NCBI RefSeq assembly: GCF_000377405.1
Contig: NZ_KB905027.1
Coordinates: 1 to 64,000, forward strand
DNA: 64,000 bases
Direction: 5' to 3'
Source of the DNA: Thioalkalivibrio sp. ALE31
GTDB taxonomy: Bacteria; Pseudomonadota; Gammaproteobacteria; Ectothiorhodospirales; Ectothiorhodospiraceae
A program made the position numbers and the translations under genes. Below are positions 43,887 through 56,193 of this stretch, in pieces. Position 1 is the first letter of the stretch, and every line of letters begins with the position of its first letter. Below the pieces are notes generated by a model, which saw only the letters and a program-made list of their open reading frames with translations, had not been told where the DNA came from and made no database searches.

Positions 43887-45258
43887 AGTTCACCCGCGGA
43901 TCGACGATGGCGTAGGCGAGGTCCGCCAGCAGGTAGCCGACCAGGGTCAGCACCCCGGAGATCAGGGTGATCGACAGCACCAGTTCGCGGTCGCGCGTCT
44001 GCACGGCCTCCACCGCCAGCTTGCCCATGCCGTCAATGGAGAAGATGGCCTCCACGATCACCGACCCGGCCAGCAGCGAGGGCAGCAGGGTGGCGGACAC
44101 GGTGATCAGCGGCAGCAGGGAGTTGCGGAACACGTGGCGCCACAGCACGTCGTGCTCGGCGACCCCCTTGGCCCGCGCGGTGCGCGCATAGTCCGAGGTC
44201 AGGTTCTCCAGCACCGCCGAGCGCGACAGCTTGGCCAGGAACGCCAGCCCGCCGTAGGACAGACACAGCACCGGCAGCACCAGATGCCAGGCCCGATCCA
44301 GCAGGAAGCCGGGCACCATGCTGCCCGGCGCCAGTCCGAGGGCCAGCGCAAGCCCCGCGCCCAGCCCCAGCGTGCCCAGATAGAAGCCGCGCAGCACCCC
44401 CCAGTCACTGTGCGCCATCAGCCAGCCGACCGCGGCGCCGACCCCCATGGCGACCCCGGTACTGACCGTCCCGGCAACGGCCAGGTCGCGGAACATCAGC
44501 CAGCCACACAGGGCCCCGAGCACGGCCCCGAGCCCGCCACGGATCCGCGCCGGCAGGGTTCGCGCCAGGTAGATCCCCAGGGCCGCGCCCAGAAACGGCA
44601 GGACCAGCAGCAGCGGCAGGGCCCACACCACCTCCACCGTCGGCAGGAAGGTCATGTCCAGTGCCGCGCGCTGGCTGATGCCCCCGGTGGGAAACCACTG
44701 CCAGAACTGGTCGGAGGCGAGGAAGCCGATCAGCAGCACGCCCGCCAGCATGGTCGGCACCGACCACAGCGCCAGCAACACCACGCCGGATTGCGAGTCG
44801 AAGGCCTGGCCGTGCTGGGTGGCCGCGCGCACCCCCACGGCCACCGCGACGATGTAGATCAGCGGGATCGACAGCACGTTCAGCAGCAGCGTAATCGGCA
44901 ACCGCTCCGCGATCAGGTCGACCACCGGGCGGCCGTAGCGAAAACTGGTCCCCAGGTTGGGCGCCTTGAAGTGCGGCCATCCGGTCAGCGAACCGTCCGC
45001 GTCCTGGGCGAATCCGATCGGCGAGATGTTGTTGAGCCAGCGTCCGAACTGCACCGGCGCCGGTTGATCCAGGCCGTAGAGGCGGTTGTAGTACTCCTCC
45101 ATCGCCTTCTGCGCCTGCGGCTCCAGGCCCTGCCCCTCCACCAGGGTCAGGGCGCTGATGCCCCCGGGCGCCGCCGCCATCACCGCGAACACGACCACGG
45201 TGATGCCGAACAGGGTCGGCACCATCAGGATCATGCGGCGCAGGATATAGGTCAGCAT
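43879..45258 (-). CDS. peptide-type ABC transporter permease (DppB/YejB-like)
   Basis: Inner-membrane permease of 459 residues starting MLTYILRRMILMVPTLFGIT, the classic DppB N-terminus. It has an unusually large insertion (about residues 225-320) that adds several hydrophobic helices between the core helices. The C-terminal coupling region with DYARTARAKGVAEHDVLWRH and the closing VDPRVNYD are typical. The start at 45258 is chosen because it aligns with the family N-terminus. It pairs with the DppC-like gene, which overlaps it. Confidence 0.9.
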   Translation of the reverse strand: MLTYILRRMILMVPTLFGITVVVFAVMAAAPGGISALTLVEGQGLEPQAQKAMEEYYNRLYGLDQPAPVQFGRWLNNISPIGFAQDADGSLTGWPHFKAPNLGTSFRYGRPVVDLIAERLPITLLLNVLSIPLIYIVAVAVGVRAATQHGQAFDSQSGVVLLALWSVPTMLAGVLLIGFLASDQFWQWFPTGGISQRAALDMTFLPTVEVVWALPLLLVLPFLGAALGIYLARTLPARIRGGLGAVLGALCGWLMFRDLAVAGTVSTGVAMGVGAAVGWLMAHSDWGVLRGFYLGTLGLGAGLALALGLAPGSMVPGFLLDRAWHLVLPVLCLSYGGLAFLAKLSRSAVLENLTSDYARTARAKGVAEHDVLWRHVFRNSLLPLITVSATLLPSLLAGSVIVEAIFSIDGMGKLAVEAVQTRDRELVLSITLISGVLTLVGYLLADLAYAIVDPRVNYD

Positions 45259-45305
45259 CCCGCGCGCCGCCTGCCGATCGGTTCCACTGCGTGGCCCATG
45301 GGCGA

Positions 45306-47165
45306 CTACTGCCCGTAGCGCTGGAGTTCGAAGGGCACGTAGACCTCCAGTGGCACCGCCCCGAGGTTCAGCCCCAGCGCGGTCTGTTCCAGGTTCTGGA
45401 TGCGCCGGTCGATGAAGGCCAGCGTCTGGCGCCGCATCAGGAAGGTGTAGGGCTGGTCCTCGTGCAGGATGCGCTCGGCCTCGCGCCACAGCTCCATGCG
45501 CGCCGGCTCGTCCACCTCGCCGCGGGCCGCCTCGATGATCGCGTCCAGCTCGGGGTTCTGGTAGTGGATAAAGTTGTCGCCGCCGGAAACGGTCTGGCTG
45601 GAGTGGAACATCTGGTAGATATCCACCTCGACGCCACTGGTCCAGCCCAGCGTGATGGCGTCGAAGTCCTGGCGACTGAGCTTTTCCAGCATCACCGACC
45701 ACTCGGTCGGCTGGGGTCGCATCTCCACTCCGGCACGCGCATAGAGATCGCGCAGGAACAGAGCGATCCGTCGGGTGTCCTCGTTGTCCTGGAAATACGC
45801 CAGTTCGAAGGAGAACGGCTCCCCGTCCTCGTTGACCAGCACGCCGTCGCGATTGCGCTCGCGATAGCCGGCCTCGGCGAGCAGCTCCAGGGCCCGCTCG
45901 ACATCAAAGGGGATGGGTTCGAGATCCGGATTGTGCTGATCGCTGCGCGGCGAGAACGGCGAGATCGCCCGCTCGGCATACCCCAGCATGACCTCCTCGA
46001 TCAGCCGGTCGACGTCCGTCAGGTAGCTCATCGCCTTGCGCACCCGCGGATCGGCGAAGCGCGTTGGCTCGCCGTTGCGCTGCTGATTCCAGGCGATATA
46101 GGAATAGCCCGCCGTCGGACTCATGTACTCGTGGGTGTCCGCGCGTTCGCGCAGCGCCTCGTCGTCACGTAGCCGGGCGTATTCACGGGGCCGGGCGCCG
46201 TAGACATCGATATCCCGGTTGCGGAAGGTGGTCAGGCGCGCGCTGTCGTTCTGGATTACGCGCCAGACCAGGCGATCCAATGGCGGCTCGATCGGACCCC
46301 AGTAGCGCGGGTTGCGCTCCAGCTCGATGCGCCCGGCGTCCGGCGTCCAGCCGGTCGGGTCCTCCAGCCGGTAGGGGCCGGAACCGAGCAGGATGCCGCG
46401 CGACTCGTTGAAGGTCTCGGGGTCCTCCAGGTAGCGCTCGTAGAAGTGCTTCGGCAGCACATCGAGGCCCCCGGCCACCCGCATCGCATCGAAAAACGGT
46501 TCCTCGAACACGAACCGTACCGTGCGTTCGTCCACGGCCTCCACCGCCTCGACCTTCTCCAGGAAGGCACGCGCCCGCGGCACCGCGATAGCATCGGTCA
46601 TCAGGAAATCGAAGGTGAACTCGACGTCCTCCGCGGTCAGTGGCTCGCCATCGGAAAACTGCGGCCCCGAACGCAGGCGGAAGGTCAGCTCCGTCCCGCT
46701 GTCGTCAAATTCCCAGGACTCGGCCAGCAGACCCTGCCATTCCAGGGTGTCCGGATCGCGAACCACCAGCGACTCCAGCACATAGTTCTGCACCTCGGAG
46801 GCATAGGCATCCGAGGACACATACGGCGTAATGGTCGCGAGCCCGGTGCCAAAGGCCTGCACCAGCCAGTCACCCTCGGCGTAGTCCTCCTGCTCCGCGG
46901 CCCGTGCCGCGCGGCGGAAGGCCGACGGGACCGCGTCCGCCCGCGGGCCCTGCTCGGCCTCCATGCCGGCGAAACGTCCCGAGGCCAGGTCCGACTCCAG
47001 CCCCTGCAGGCTGCGCCGCAGCGCCCGCAGGTCCCGAGCCTGCTCGCTCATGGTGTTCTGCATGGAGGCCATGCGCTGCCACTGGCGGTCGATCTGGACC
47101 ATCACCAGCAGCAACAGGATGCCCAGCACGATCAGGGTCACGATCCAACCGAAATGACGACTCAC
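45306..47165 (-). CDS. membrane-anchored extracellular solute-binding protein, family 5
   Basis: A 619-residue peptide-type substrate-binding protein. The GTG at 47165 has a perfect GGAGG site 5 bp upstream. There is no cleavable signal or lipobox. Instead residues 5-27 form a membrane anchor, followed by a probable coiled coil (about 28-65) and then the family 5 solute-binding domain (about 100-619, with LAESWEFDDSGTELTFRLR and DVEFTFDFL). It faces the periplasm and delivers solute to the downstream permeases. It is the first gene of the ABC operon and is divergent from fabI. Confidence 0.88.
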   Translation of the reverse strand: MSRHFGWIVTLIVLGILLLLVMVQIDRQWQRMASMQNTMSEQARDLRALRRSLQGLESDLASGRFAGMEAEQGPRADAVPSAFRRAARAAEQEDYAEGDWLVQAFGTGLATITPYVSSDAYASEVQNYVLESLVVRDPDTLEWQGLLAESWEFDDSGTELTFRLRSGPQFSDGEPLTAEDVEFTFDFLMTDAIAVPRARAFLEKVEAVEAVDERTVRFVFEEPFFDAMRVAGGLDVLPKHFYERYLEDPETFNESRGILLGSGPYRLEDPTGWTPDAGRIELERNPRYWGPIEPPLDRLVWRVIQNDSARLTTFRNRDIDVYGARPREYARLRDDEALRERADTHEYMSPTAGYSYIAWNQQRNGEPTRFADPRVRKAMSYLTDVDRLIEEVMLGYAERAISPFSPRSDQHNPDLEPIPFDVERALELLAEAGYRERNRDGVLVNEDGEPFSFELAYFQDNEDTRRIALFLRDLYARAGVEMRPQPTEWSVMLEKLSRQDFDAITLGWTSGVEVDIYQMFHSSQTVSGGDNFIHYQNPELDAIIEAARGEVDEPARMELWREAERILHEDQPYTFLMRRQTLAFIDRRIQNLEQTALGLNLGAVPLEVYVPFELQRYGQ

Positions 47166-47417
47166 AAGACCTCCGGGTTGTTGCGCTGGCCGCCCGCCAC
47201 ACTGTTTTCGGCATGACGGGCGAGCGGTCGCGGGGACCGCGGGTGCTGGCACTATAGCAAGCCACCTGCTTCGGCTCATCGGGTGCTGGCCGCACTAGCA
47301 CCACATCGGTATGATCCCGGAGACAGTCGCGCCCGTCCCCGGTTCCGCAGCCGGGCGGGCGCCGTCGAGACGGCCCGCCCGGGTACGTCCGCACGGATCC
47401 GAACCAAGGAGTGTCAC

Positions 47418-48221
47418 ATGGGTTTTCTGAAGGGCAAGCGCGCACTGATCGTCGGCGTTGCCAGCAACCGTTCCATCGCCTACGGCATTGCCGCGGCCAT
47501 GCATCGCGAGGGCGCCGAGCTCGCCTTCACCTACCAGAACGAACGCCTGCGCGATCGCGTCGAGAAACTGGTCGCTGACTTCGACTCCGACATCCTGGTG
47601 CCCTGCAACGTCGAGGATGACCGCGAGATCGAACAGGTCTTCGAGCACCTGGACAATTACTGGGACGGCGTCGACATCCTGGTGCACTCGGTGGCCTTCG
47701 CACCCAAGGAGCAACTGGAAGGCGACTTCCTCGACAACATGACCCGCGACGGCTTCCGCATCGCGCACGACGTCAGCTCCTACAGCCTCGCGGCCTTTGC
47801 CAAGGCCGGCCGCGCGATGATGAAGGATCGAGACGCCTCCATCCTTACCCTCAGCTATCTGGGCGCCGAACGCTCGATGCCCAACTACAACGTGATGGGT
47901 CTGGCCAAGGCGAGCCTGGAGGCGAACGTCCGTTACCTCGCCTATACGCTGGGGCCGGAGAGTACCCGGGTGAACGCGATCTCCGCCGGCCCGATCCGCA
48001 CCCTCGCGGCCTCCGGGATCGGCGAGTTCAAGCGCATCCTCGACCACGTCGAGGCCAATGCCCCGCTGCGGCGCAACGTGACCACCGAACAGGTCGGAAA
48101 CGCCGGCGCCTTCCTCTGCTCCGATCTCGCCTCCGGCATCACCGGCGAGATCATGTATGTCGACTCCGGCTACAACACGGTGGGCCTGGGCGCGGCCGAG
48201 ATCGGCCTCGACAACAAGTAG
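47418..48221 (+). CDS. fabI: enoyl-[acyl-carrier-protein] reductase (NADH)
   Basis: Short-chain dehydrogenase of 267 residues that performs the last reduction in each cycle of fatty acid elongation. It starts [20 protein letters not shown]. The catalytic Tyr and Lys are in [19 protein letters not shown] (start), with the FabI-type Y-x6-Y-x6-K spacing. The N-terminal nucleotide-binding loop is [11 protein letters not shown]. An AAGGAG site precedes the ATG at 47418. A TATGAT box at 47310-47315 is a possible -10 element without a clear -35. A terminator follows at 48268-48310. Confidence 0.96.
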   Translation: MGFLKGKRALIVGVASNRSIAYGIAAAMHREGAELAFTYQNERLRDRVEKLVADFDSDILVPCNVEDDREIEQVFEHLDNYWDGVDILVHSVAFAPKEQLEGDFLDNMTRDGFRIAHDVSSYSLAAFAKAGRAMMKDRDASILTLSYLGAERSMPNYNVMGLAKASLEANVRYLAYTLGPESTRVNAISAGPIRTLAASGIGEFKRILDHVEANAPLRRNVTTEQVGNAGAFLCSDLASGITGEIMYVDSGYNTVGLGAAEIGLDNK

Positions 48222-48267
48222 CTCGCAGGCTTCGGCCCCGATGCCGCCTCTTCCCGTGGCAGACATG

Positions 48268-48310
48268 GAAAAGCCCGGCCCGCATGAGCGGAGCCGGGCT
48301 TTCTTGTTTT
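48268..48310 (+). terminator. intrinsic terminator after fabI
   Basis: AAGCCCGGC at 48271-48279 pairs with the segment at 48293-48301, followed by ttcttgtttt. It begins 47 bp after the fabI stop. Confidence 0.82.
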
Positions 48311-48362
48311 CGGGCTGCAACCGGTCTCGGCCAATCAAACCCGCTCGGCATTAGCGGCCATA

Positions 48363-48545
48363 AGGCAAGGGCGTTGAACCACAGAGTGCACAGAGGACAC
48401 GGAGAATTCGCAGGGACTGCTTAGCGCGAAGGTATTCCGAGAGACAGGACAAACGCATCGCTCCCCGCGCCCCGTCCAGTCAGTCACAATCGACGTTCTC
48501 CGTGGGCTCCGTCTCCTCCGTGGTGTTACGTCCCTTGGCCTTTCC
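48363..48545. repeat. nested palindromic repeat, copy 3
   Basis: A 183-bp imperfect inverted repeat between the convergent fabI and ppiD genes, occupying most of a 339-bp gene-free space. The left arm (48377-48406) has the CACAGAG-type unit and is identical to copy 2 over 29 bp. The right arm is at 48495-48525. The linker (gcaagggcgttg on the left, ttacgtcccttggcc on the right) lies outside the arms, as in the other copies. The outer CACGAAG arms are absent. Confidence 0.8.
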
Positions 48546-48560
48546 AAACAACGACTCAGG

Positions 48561-50450
48561 CTAGTCGAGCGCGTCGGGGAAGCGCTTGATGTCGGCCTGC
48601 TCTTCCAGCCAGGAGAGGTAGGCCCGGAATTCGGCGCTGCCATAGGCATTACCGATCTGGTCACGCGCCTGCTGGCGTGCAGCGGCATCGGCGGCGTCCT
48701 CGCCCATACGCACCTCTTCCAGCACGGTCACGGCAAAGTCGCCGTCGCCGATCCGGGCACCGGCGATCTCCACCGCGCCCTCGCCCGGGGCCGGCAGGCG
48801 GAACAGGTGGTCCTGCAAGCCGGTGGGCAGTTCCGCGGCGCGCTCGCGGGTGACCTCGACCGAGCGACTCCAGGCCCCGTTCTCGTCCGCCTCTGAGGCC
48901 CAGTCCTCCGCCGCGGTCAGGCGCTCGATCAGGGCCTCGCCGGCTTCACGGGCAGCATTGGCCGCCGCCTGACGCTGCAGGCGCTCGCGAATCGTGTCTT
49001 CCACCTCCGCCAGCGGGCGCAGCTCGGACGGCTGGTGTTCGTCGATCCGCAGGATCACGGTGGAGCCGTCCTGCAGGTCGATCGCCTCGCTGTTGTGGCC
49101 GTCTTCCAGCACCCGCGGATCAAACGCCGCGTTTCGAATGGAGCGGTGCCGCGCAATGCCGTCCCCGGAGCCCCGCGAGAACCAGTCGCTGGTCTGGATC
49201 TCCAGCCCGGTCGCATCGGCCGCCGGCTCCAGGCTGTCGGGGAACTCGATCCCCAGCGCCATCATGTCGTCCAGGGCGTCAATCTGCATCTGCTCCGCCG
49301 TGCGATCGCGCAGATCCTGCTCGACCTCGTCGCGGACCTCTTCGAACGGCTGCGGCTGGGCCTCCTGGATCGCGGTCACCTCCAGGATGAACCAGCCTCG
49401 CTCGGTGCGCACCGGCTGGCTGATCAGATCCTTCGGCAGGGTGAAGATCACGGTCTCCAGCGTCGAGCCCAGGTCCCCCCGGGCGATCTCGCCCATTCGC
49501 CCGCCACGGTCGGCGGTCAGGCTGTCCTCCGAGTATTCCTCGGCCAGCTCGGCAAAGTCCTCGCCGGCCTCCAGCCGCTCGCGCAGCTCGCGGATGCGGG
49601 CCTCGCCCTCCTCGCCCGTGTCCTGAATACGGATCTGGCGCACCTCGCGCAGCTCCGGCTGCTCGTAGCGGCTGCGGTTCACCCGGTAGTGCTCGCGCAC
49701 CTGGTCCTCGGTGACCTCGACCCCGGCCTCCAGGCCCTCCGGATCCAGCCGGAGATAACTCACCCGTACGCGCTCGGTGGTGGTGAACTCATCGGGATTG
49801 GCTTCGTAGTACGCCTGGATGGCGTCCTCGTCCACCACGTCCGGACGGTCGAACTCGTCCGCGGAGAAGACCCGCCAGCTGGCCACGCGGGTCTGGTTGC
49901 GCAGACGACTGTAGTCTTCCACCAGGCTTTCCGGTACCACGCCGGTCGCCTGGATCCCCCGCTGGATCTGCGACAGCACAATGCTGCGCGCGATGTCCTG
50001 TTCGAAGTCCGCAGGACTGATGCGCTGGGCGTTCAGCAGCTGGCTGTAGCGTTCGCGGCTGAAGCGCCCCTCTTCCTGAAAGACCGGCATGCCGCGGATC
50101 TCGCGCAGCACGCTGTCTCCGGCGGCCTTGAAGCCCGCGGAATCCGCCGCCTGGCGCAACAGCTCTTGCCGGATCAGCGACTCCAGGGCCTGCAGGCGGA
50201 TGCCCTGCTCGTCGAGCACATCATCGGGGATCTCGCCGCCGAACATGCGCGCCATTTCGTCGCGCTGGGCGCGCGCTTCCTGATGCACATCGCGCACCGC
50301 GATATCCGTGCCGTTCACCTCGGCCGCCACCAGCGGGCCGGCCCCGCCGAAGTACTCGCCCAGGCCCCACAGGGCAAAGGGAATGGTGATCAGGCCGATG
50401 ATCACATAGGCGAGCCAGCCGCTCGCCCGGTCACGAATCGCTTGCAACAT
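48561..50450 (-). CDS. ppiD: periplasmic folding chaperone/PPIase-type PpiD
   Basis: A 629-residue inner-membrane-anchored chaperone. One helix (about residues 13-32, LAYVIIGLITIPFALWGLG) anchors it, followed by a SurA-like N-terminal chaperone region, one parvulin-like domain (about 260-355, with EVRQIRIQDTGEEGEARI and AEEYSEDSLTADRGGRMG), and a C-terminal part. It assists folding of proteins leaving the Sec channel. It lies downstream of hupB and the tRNA genes, the conserved order after lon. Confidence 0.93.
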   Translation of the reverse strand: MLQAIRDRASGWLAYVIIGLITIPFALWGLGEYFGGAGPLVAAEVNGTDIAVRDVHQEARAQRDEMARMFGGEIPDDVLDEQGIRLQALESLIRQELLRQAADSAGFKAAGDSVLREIRGMPVFQEEGRFSRERYSQLLNAQRISPADFEQDIARSIVLSQIQRGIQATGVVPESLVEDYSRLRNQTRVASWRVFSADEFDRPDVVDEDAIQAYYEANPDEFTTTERVRVSYLRLDPEGLEAGVEVTEDQVREHYRVNRSRYEQPELREVRQIRIQDTGEEGEARIRELRERLEAGEDFAELAEEYSEDSLTADRGGRMGEIARGDLGSTLETVIFTLPKDLISQPVRTERGWFILEVTAIQEAQPQPFEEVRDEVEQDLRDRTAEQMQIDALDDMMALGIEFPDSLEPAADATGLEIQTSDWFSRGSGDGIARHRSIRNAAFDPRVLEDGHNSEAIDLQDGSTVILRIDEHQPSELRPLAEVEDTIRERLQRQAAANAAREAGEALIERLTAAEDWASEADENGAWSRSVEVTRERAAELPTGLQDHLFRLPAPGEGAVEIAGARIGDGDFAVTVLEEVRMGEDAADAAARQQARDQIGNAYGSAEFRAYLSWLEEQADIKRFPDALD

Positions 50451-50543
50451 GATGGTCTCTGCTCACTCCGCCGTGGAGAGGAAATCGGGAATCAACCGCC
50501 GATGGTAGCAGGCGCGCCCGCGCACGTCTGCGCCTAGGTTATC

Positions 50544-50776
50544 CACCACGAAGCGCACGAAGGCACGAAGAAGGGCAAGGTCAAAGGCGTTTGCACCACA
50601 GAGGACACGGAGGGCACGGAGAAAGTCGATAGCGATCCGCGGGAAGGACAGAGCATCGTAGGATTGGAAGGATGAAGTTGTGTCAGGGGGGGCAAGCCGC
50701 GTGTTGCCGCGGCCCCGAATTCCTTGCCCTTCTCCGCGTCCTTCGTGTTCTCTGTGGTGCAAACGCCCTTGACCTT
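50544..50776. repeat. nested palindromic repeat, copy 4
   Basis: A 233-bp inverted repeat in the 391-bp space between ppiD and tRNA-Asp. The left side has, in order, a CACGAAG-type arm (50544-50574), a linker (ggtcaaaggcgttt) and a CACAGAG-type arm (50594-50623). The right side has the matching CACAGAG-type arm (50727-50759) and linker (caaacgcccttgacc), but no CACGAAG arm. This copy shows most clearly that the two arm types are nested. Confidence 0.82.
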
Positions 50777-50802
50777 CTTTGCTCCTGGATCGCAATAGCC
50801 AA

Positions 50803-50834
50803 GAAAAGAAAAAGGCGCCACAAGGGCGCCTTTC
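50803..50834 (-). terminator. intrinsic terminator after tRNA-Asp
   Basis: AAAGGCGCC at 50811-50819 pairs with GGCGCCTTT at 50825-50833 across a caagg-type loop, followed on the minus strand by TTTTTCTTTTC. It ends the hupB/tRNA transcript. Confidence 0.85.
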
Positions 50835-50841
50835 TCGGAGA

Positions 50842-50918
50842 TGGCGGAGCGGACGGGACTCGAACCCGCGACCCCCGGCGTGACAGGCCGGTATTCTAAC
50901 CAGCTGAACTACCGCTCC
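50842..50918 (-). tRNA. tRNA-Asp (GTC)
   Basis: A 77-nt cloverleaf with acceptor stem GGAGCGG/CCGCTCC, anticodon loop containing GTC, a T-loop TTCGAGT, and an encoded CCA at 50842-50844. It lies 36 bp after tRNA-Val on the same strand. Confidence 0.97.
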
Positions 50919-50954
50919 GTATTCTTGCAGTGCAACCAGGGTCAGGGTTGCACT

Positions 50955-51030
50955 TGGTGGGTGCTGACGGGTTCGAACCGCCGACATTCGCCTTGTAAGG
51001 GCGACGCTCTACCAACTGAGCTAAGCACCC
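50955..51030 (-). tRNA. tRNA-Val (TAC)
   Basis: A 76-nt cloverleaf with acceptor stem GGGTGCT/AGCACCC, anticodon TAC, T-loop TTCGAAC, and an encoded CCA at 50955-50957. It begins 11 bp after the hupB stop and is probably processed from the same transcript. Confidence 0.97.
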
Positions 51031-51041
51031 GATAAAGCGCG

Positions 51042-51314
51042 CTAGTTTACTCGATCCTTGAGCGCTTTACCAGCCTTGAACGAAGGCGTTTTCGAAGCGG
51101 CGATCTGGATGGTCTGACCGGTACGCGGGTTACGACCGGTGCGGGCCTCACGCTCGCGCACCAGGAAGGTACCGAAGCCGACAAGGGAGACCTGGTCACC
51201 CTTGGCGAGGGTGTCGCCAACAACACTTACCATGGCATCCACGATCCGGCCGGCCTGGGCCTTGGGGACATCGGCTTCCGCCGCGATCGCGTCGATCAGT
51301 TCGGATTTATTCAT
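51042..51314 (-). CDS. hupB: DNA-binding protein HU-beta
   Basis: Nucleoid-associated protein of 90 residues. It starts [20 protein letters not shown] and has the HU core [20 protein letters not shown] with the DNA-contacting arm through [15 protein letters not shown]. It follows lon, as in E. coli. The ATG has an AAGGAAG-type site. Confidence 0.96.
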   Translation of the reverse strand: MNKSELIDAIAAEADVPKAQAGRIVDAMVSVVGDTLAKGDQVSLVGFGTFLVREREARTGRNPRTGQTIQIAASKTPSFKAGKALKDRVN

Positions 51315-51515
51315 GAAGCGCTTCCTTATCTCAGTGGTGACTCAGGCTTTCTGCCGGACTGGGCCTAGCTTACACCAGCCGGAGGCCTTTTCTCCATGGC
51401 CCCGCAACTGCCCTCGGCGAGAAATCAGGTGATGCGGATGGGGTTATAGCAAGCCCCCGGAAAACGAGTCAAACGCGATCTCGTAACCGCCCCCGAACGG
51501 GTGTGATCCCGTGCA

Positions 51516-51558
51516 CAAAAAAACCGCGGGGCCCGGTCTGCGGGTCCCCGCGGTTTCC
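51516..51558 (-). terminator. intrinsic terminator after lon
   Basis: A long stem between AAACCGCGGGGCCCG (51521-51535) and CGGGTCCCCGCGGTTT (51541-51556), then a T run on the minus strand from bases 51523-51517. It begins 17 bp after the lon stop, separating lon from hupB. Confidence 0.88.
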
Positions 51559-51574
51559 GTCCGTTTACAGACGG

Positions 51575-54040
<2,466 letters not shown>

Positions 54041-54086
54041 GTTGCCCCCTCAGGGCTGGACGAATGTACAGGAGGAAGTGGGGGCG

Positions 54087-54111
54087 GCGGCGCCCATTTC
54101 AAGGGCGCCGC
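54087..54111. other. stem-loop between clpX and lon
   Basis: GCGGCGCCC at 54087-54095 pairs with GGGCGCCGC at 54103-54111 across a 7-base loop. There is no T run. It may slow transcription or mark the 3' end of the clpX message. Confidence 0.4.
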
Positions 54112-54122
54112 AACACTTCCGC

Positions 54123-55403
<1,281 letters not shown>

Positions 55404-55445
55404 CCGTTTGCCTCGGTTGCGATTTCAGTGTTCTTCAAAACATGC

Positions 55446-55522
55446 CCCGTTTGCCTGTGAGTTGCAAACGGGCCAAGCAGAAGTCCGGTATTGAGGCCCC
55501 GCCCCGGAGCCGGTCTCCGGGG
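55446..55522. other. two stem-loops in the clpP-clpX gap
   Basis: CCCGTTTGC (55446-55454) pairs with GCAAACGGG (55464-55472), and CCCCGGAG (55502-55509) pairs with CTCCGGGG (55515-55522). On the minus strand the first is followed by a short GCATGTTTTG. They could attenuate or process the clpP-clpX transcript. Confidence 0.4.
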
Positions 55523-55551
55523 CGCGGTTGCGATCGGCGCGGACGAGGGGA

Positions 55552-56193
55552 TCAGTCGTCCGCGGAGTTGCGGTGGGTCAGGACGTGGTCGACCAGGCCG
55601 TATTCCTTGGCGTCGGTCGCGGTCATGAAGCGGTCGCGATCGGTGTCCTGCTCGATCTTCTCGATCGGCTGGCCGGTGTGGTGGGCCAGTACGCGGTTCA
55701 GCTCGTCGCGGATCTTCAGGATCTCGCGGGCATGGATATCGATATCCGACGCCTGACCCTGAAAGCCGCCCAGCGGCTGGTGGATCATCACCCGCGAGTG
55801 CGGCAGCGTATGGCGCTTGCCGGGGGCCCCGCCCGCCAGCAGAACAGCGCCCATGCTCGCGGCCTGGCCCACGCACAGCGTGCTGACCTCGGGCTTGATG
55901 AACTGCATGGTGTCGTAGATCGCCATGCCAGCGGTGACCGCGCCCCCCGGGGAGTTGATGTACAGGCTGATCTCCTTGTCCGGGTTCTCCGACTCGAGGA
56001 ACAGCAGCTGAGCCACGATCACGTTGGCCATGTAGTCCTCGACCGGACCCACACAGAAGATGACCCGGTCCTTCAGCAGACGGGAATAGATGTCGTAGGC
56101 GCGCTCGCCGCGGGCGGTCTGTTCGACCACCATCGGGACCAGGTTCAGGCCCTGGGCATGCTGCGCACCCTGGTCGGCCATGTCGTGGCTCAT
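55552..56193 (-). CDS. clpP: ATP-dependent Clp protease proteolytic subunit
   Basis: Serine protease of 213 residues that forms tetradecameric chambers with ClpX. Active-site Ser113 is in [11 protein letters not shown], His138 is in [13 protein letters not shown], and the Asp is in DTDRDRF near residue 184. The N-terminal region is short, with a likely propeptide before LVPMVVEQT. Its start overlaps the tig stop (ATGA), so it is co-translated with trigger factor. Confidence 0.98.
   Translation of the reverse strand: MSHDMADQGAQHAQGLNLVPMVVEQTARGERAYDIYSRLLKDRVIFCVGPVEDYMANVIVAQLLFLESENPDKEISLYINSPGGAVTAGMAIYDTMQFIKPEVSTLCVGQAASMGAVLLAGGAPGKRHTLPHSRVMIHQPLGGFQGQASDIDIHAREILKIRDELNRVLAHHTGQPIEKIEQDTDRDRFMTATDAKEYGLVDHVLTHRNSADD

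Noticed and set aside
50544-50776. Possible CRISPR array from repeated CACGAAG and CACAGAG units
   Set aside because: The repeats are short, 9-base periodic and arranged as inverted arms rather than direct repeats with unique spacers; no cas genes are present.
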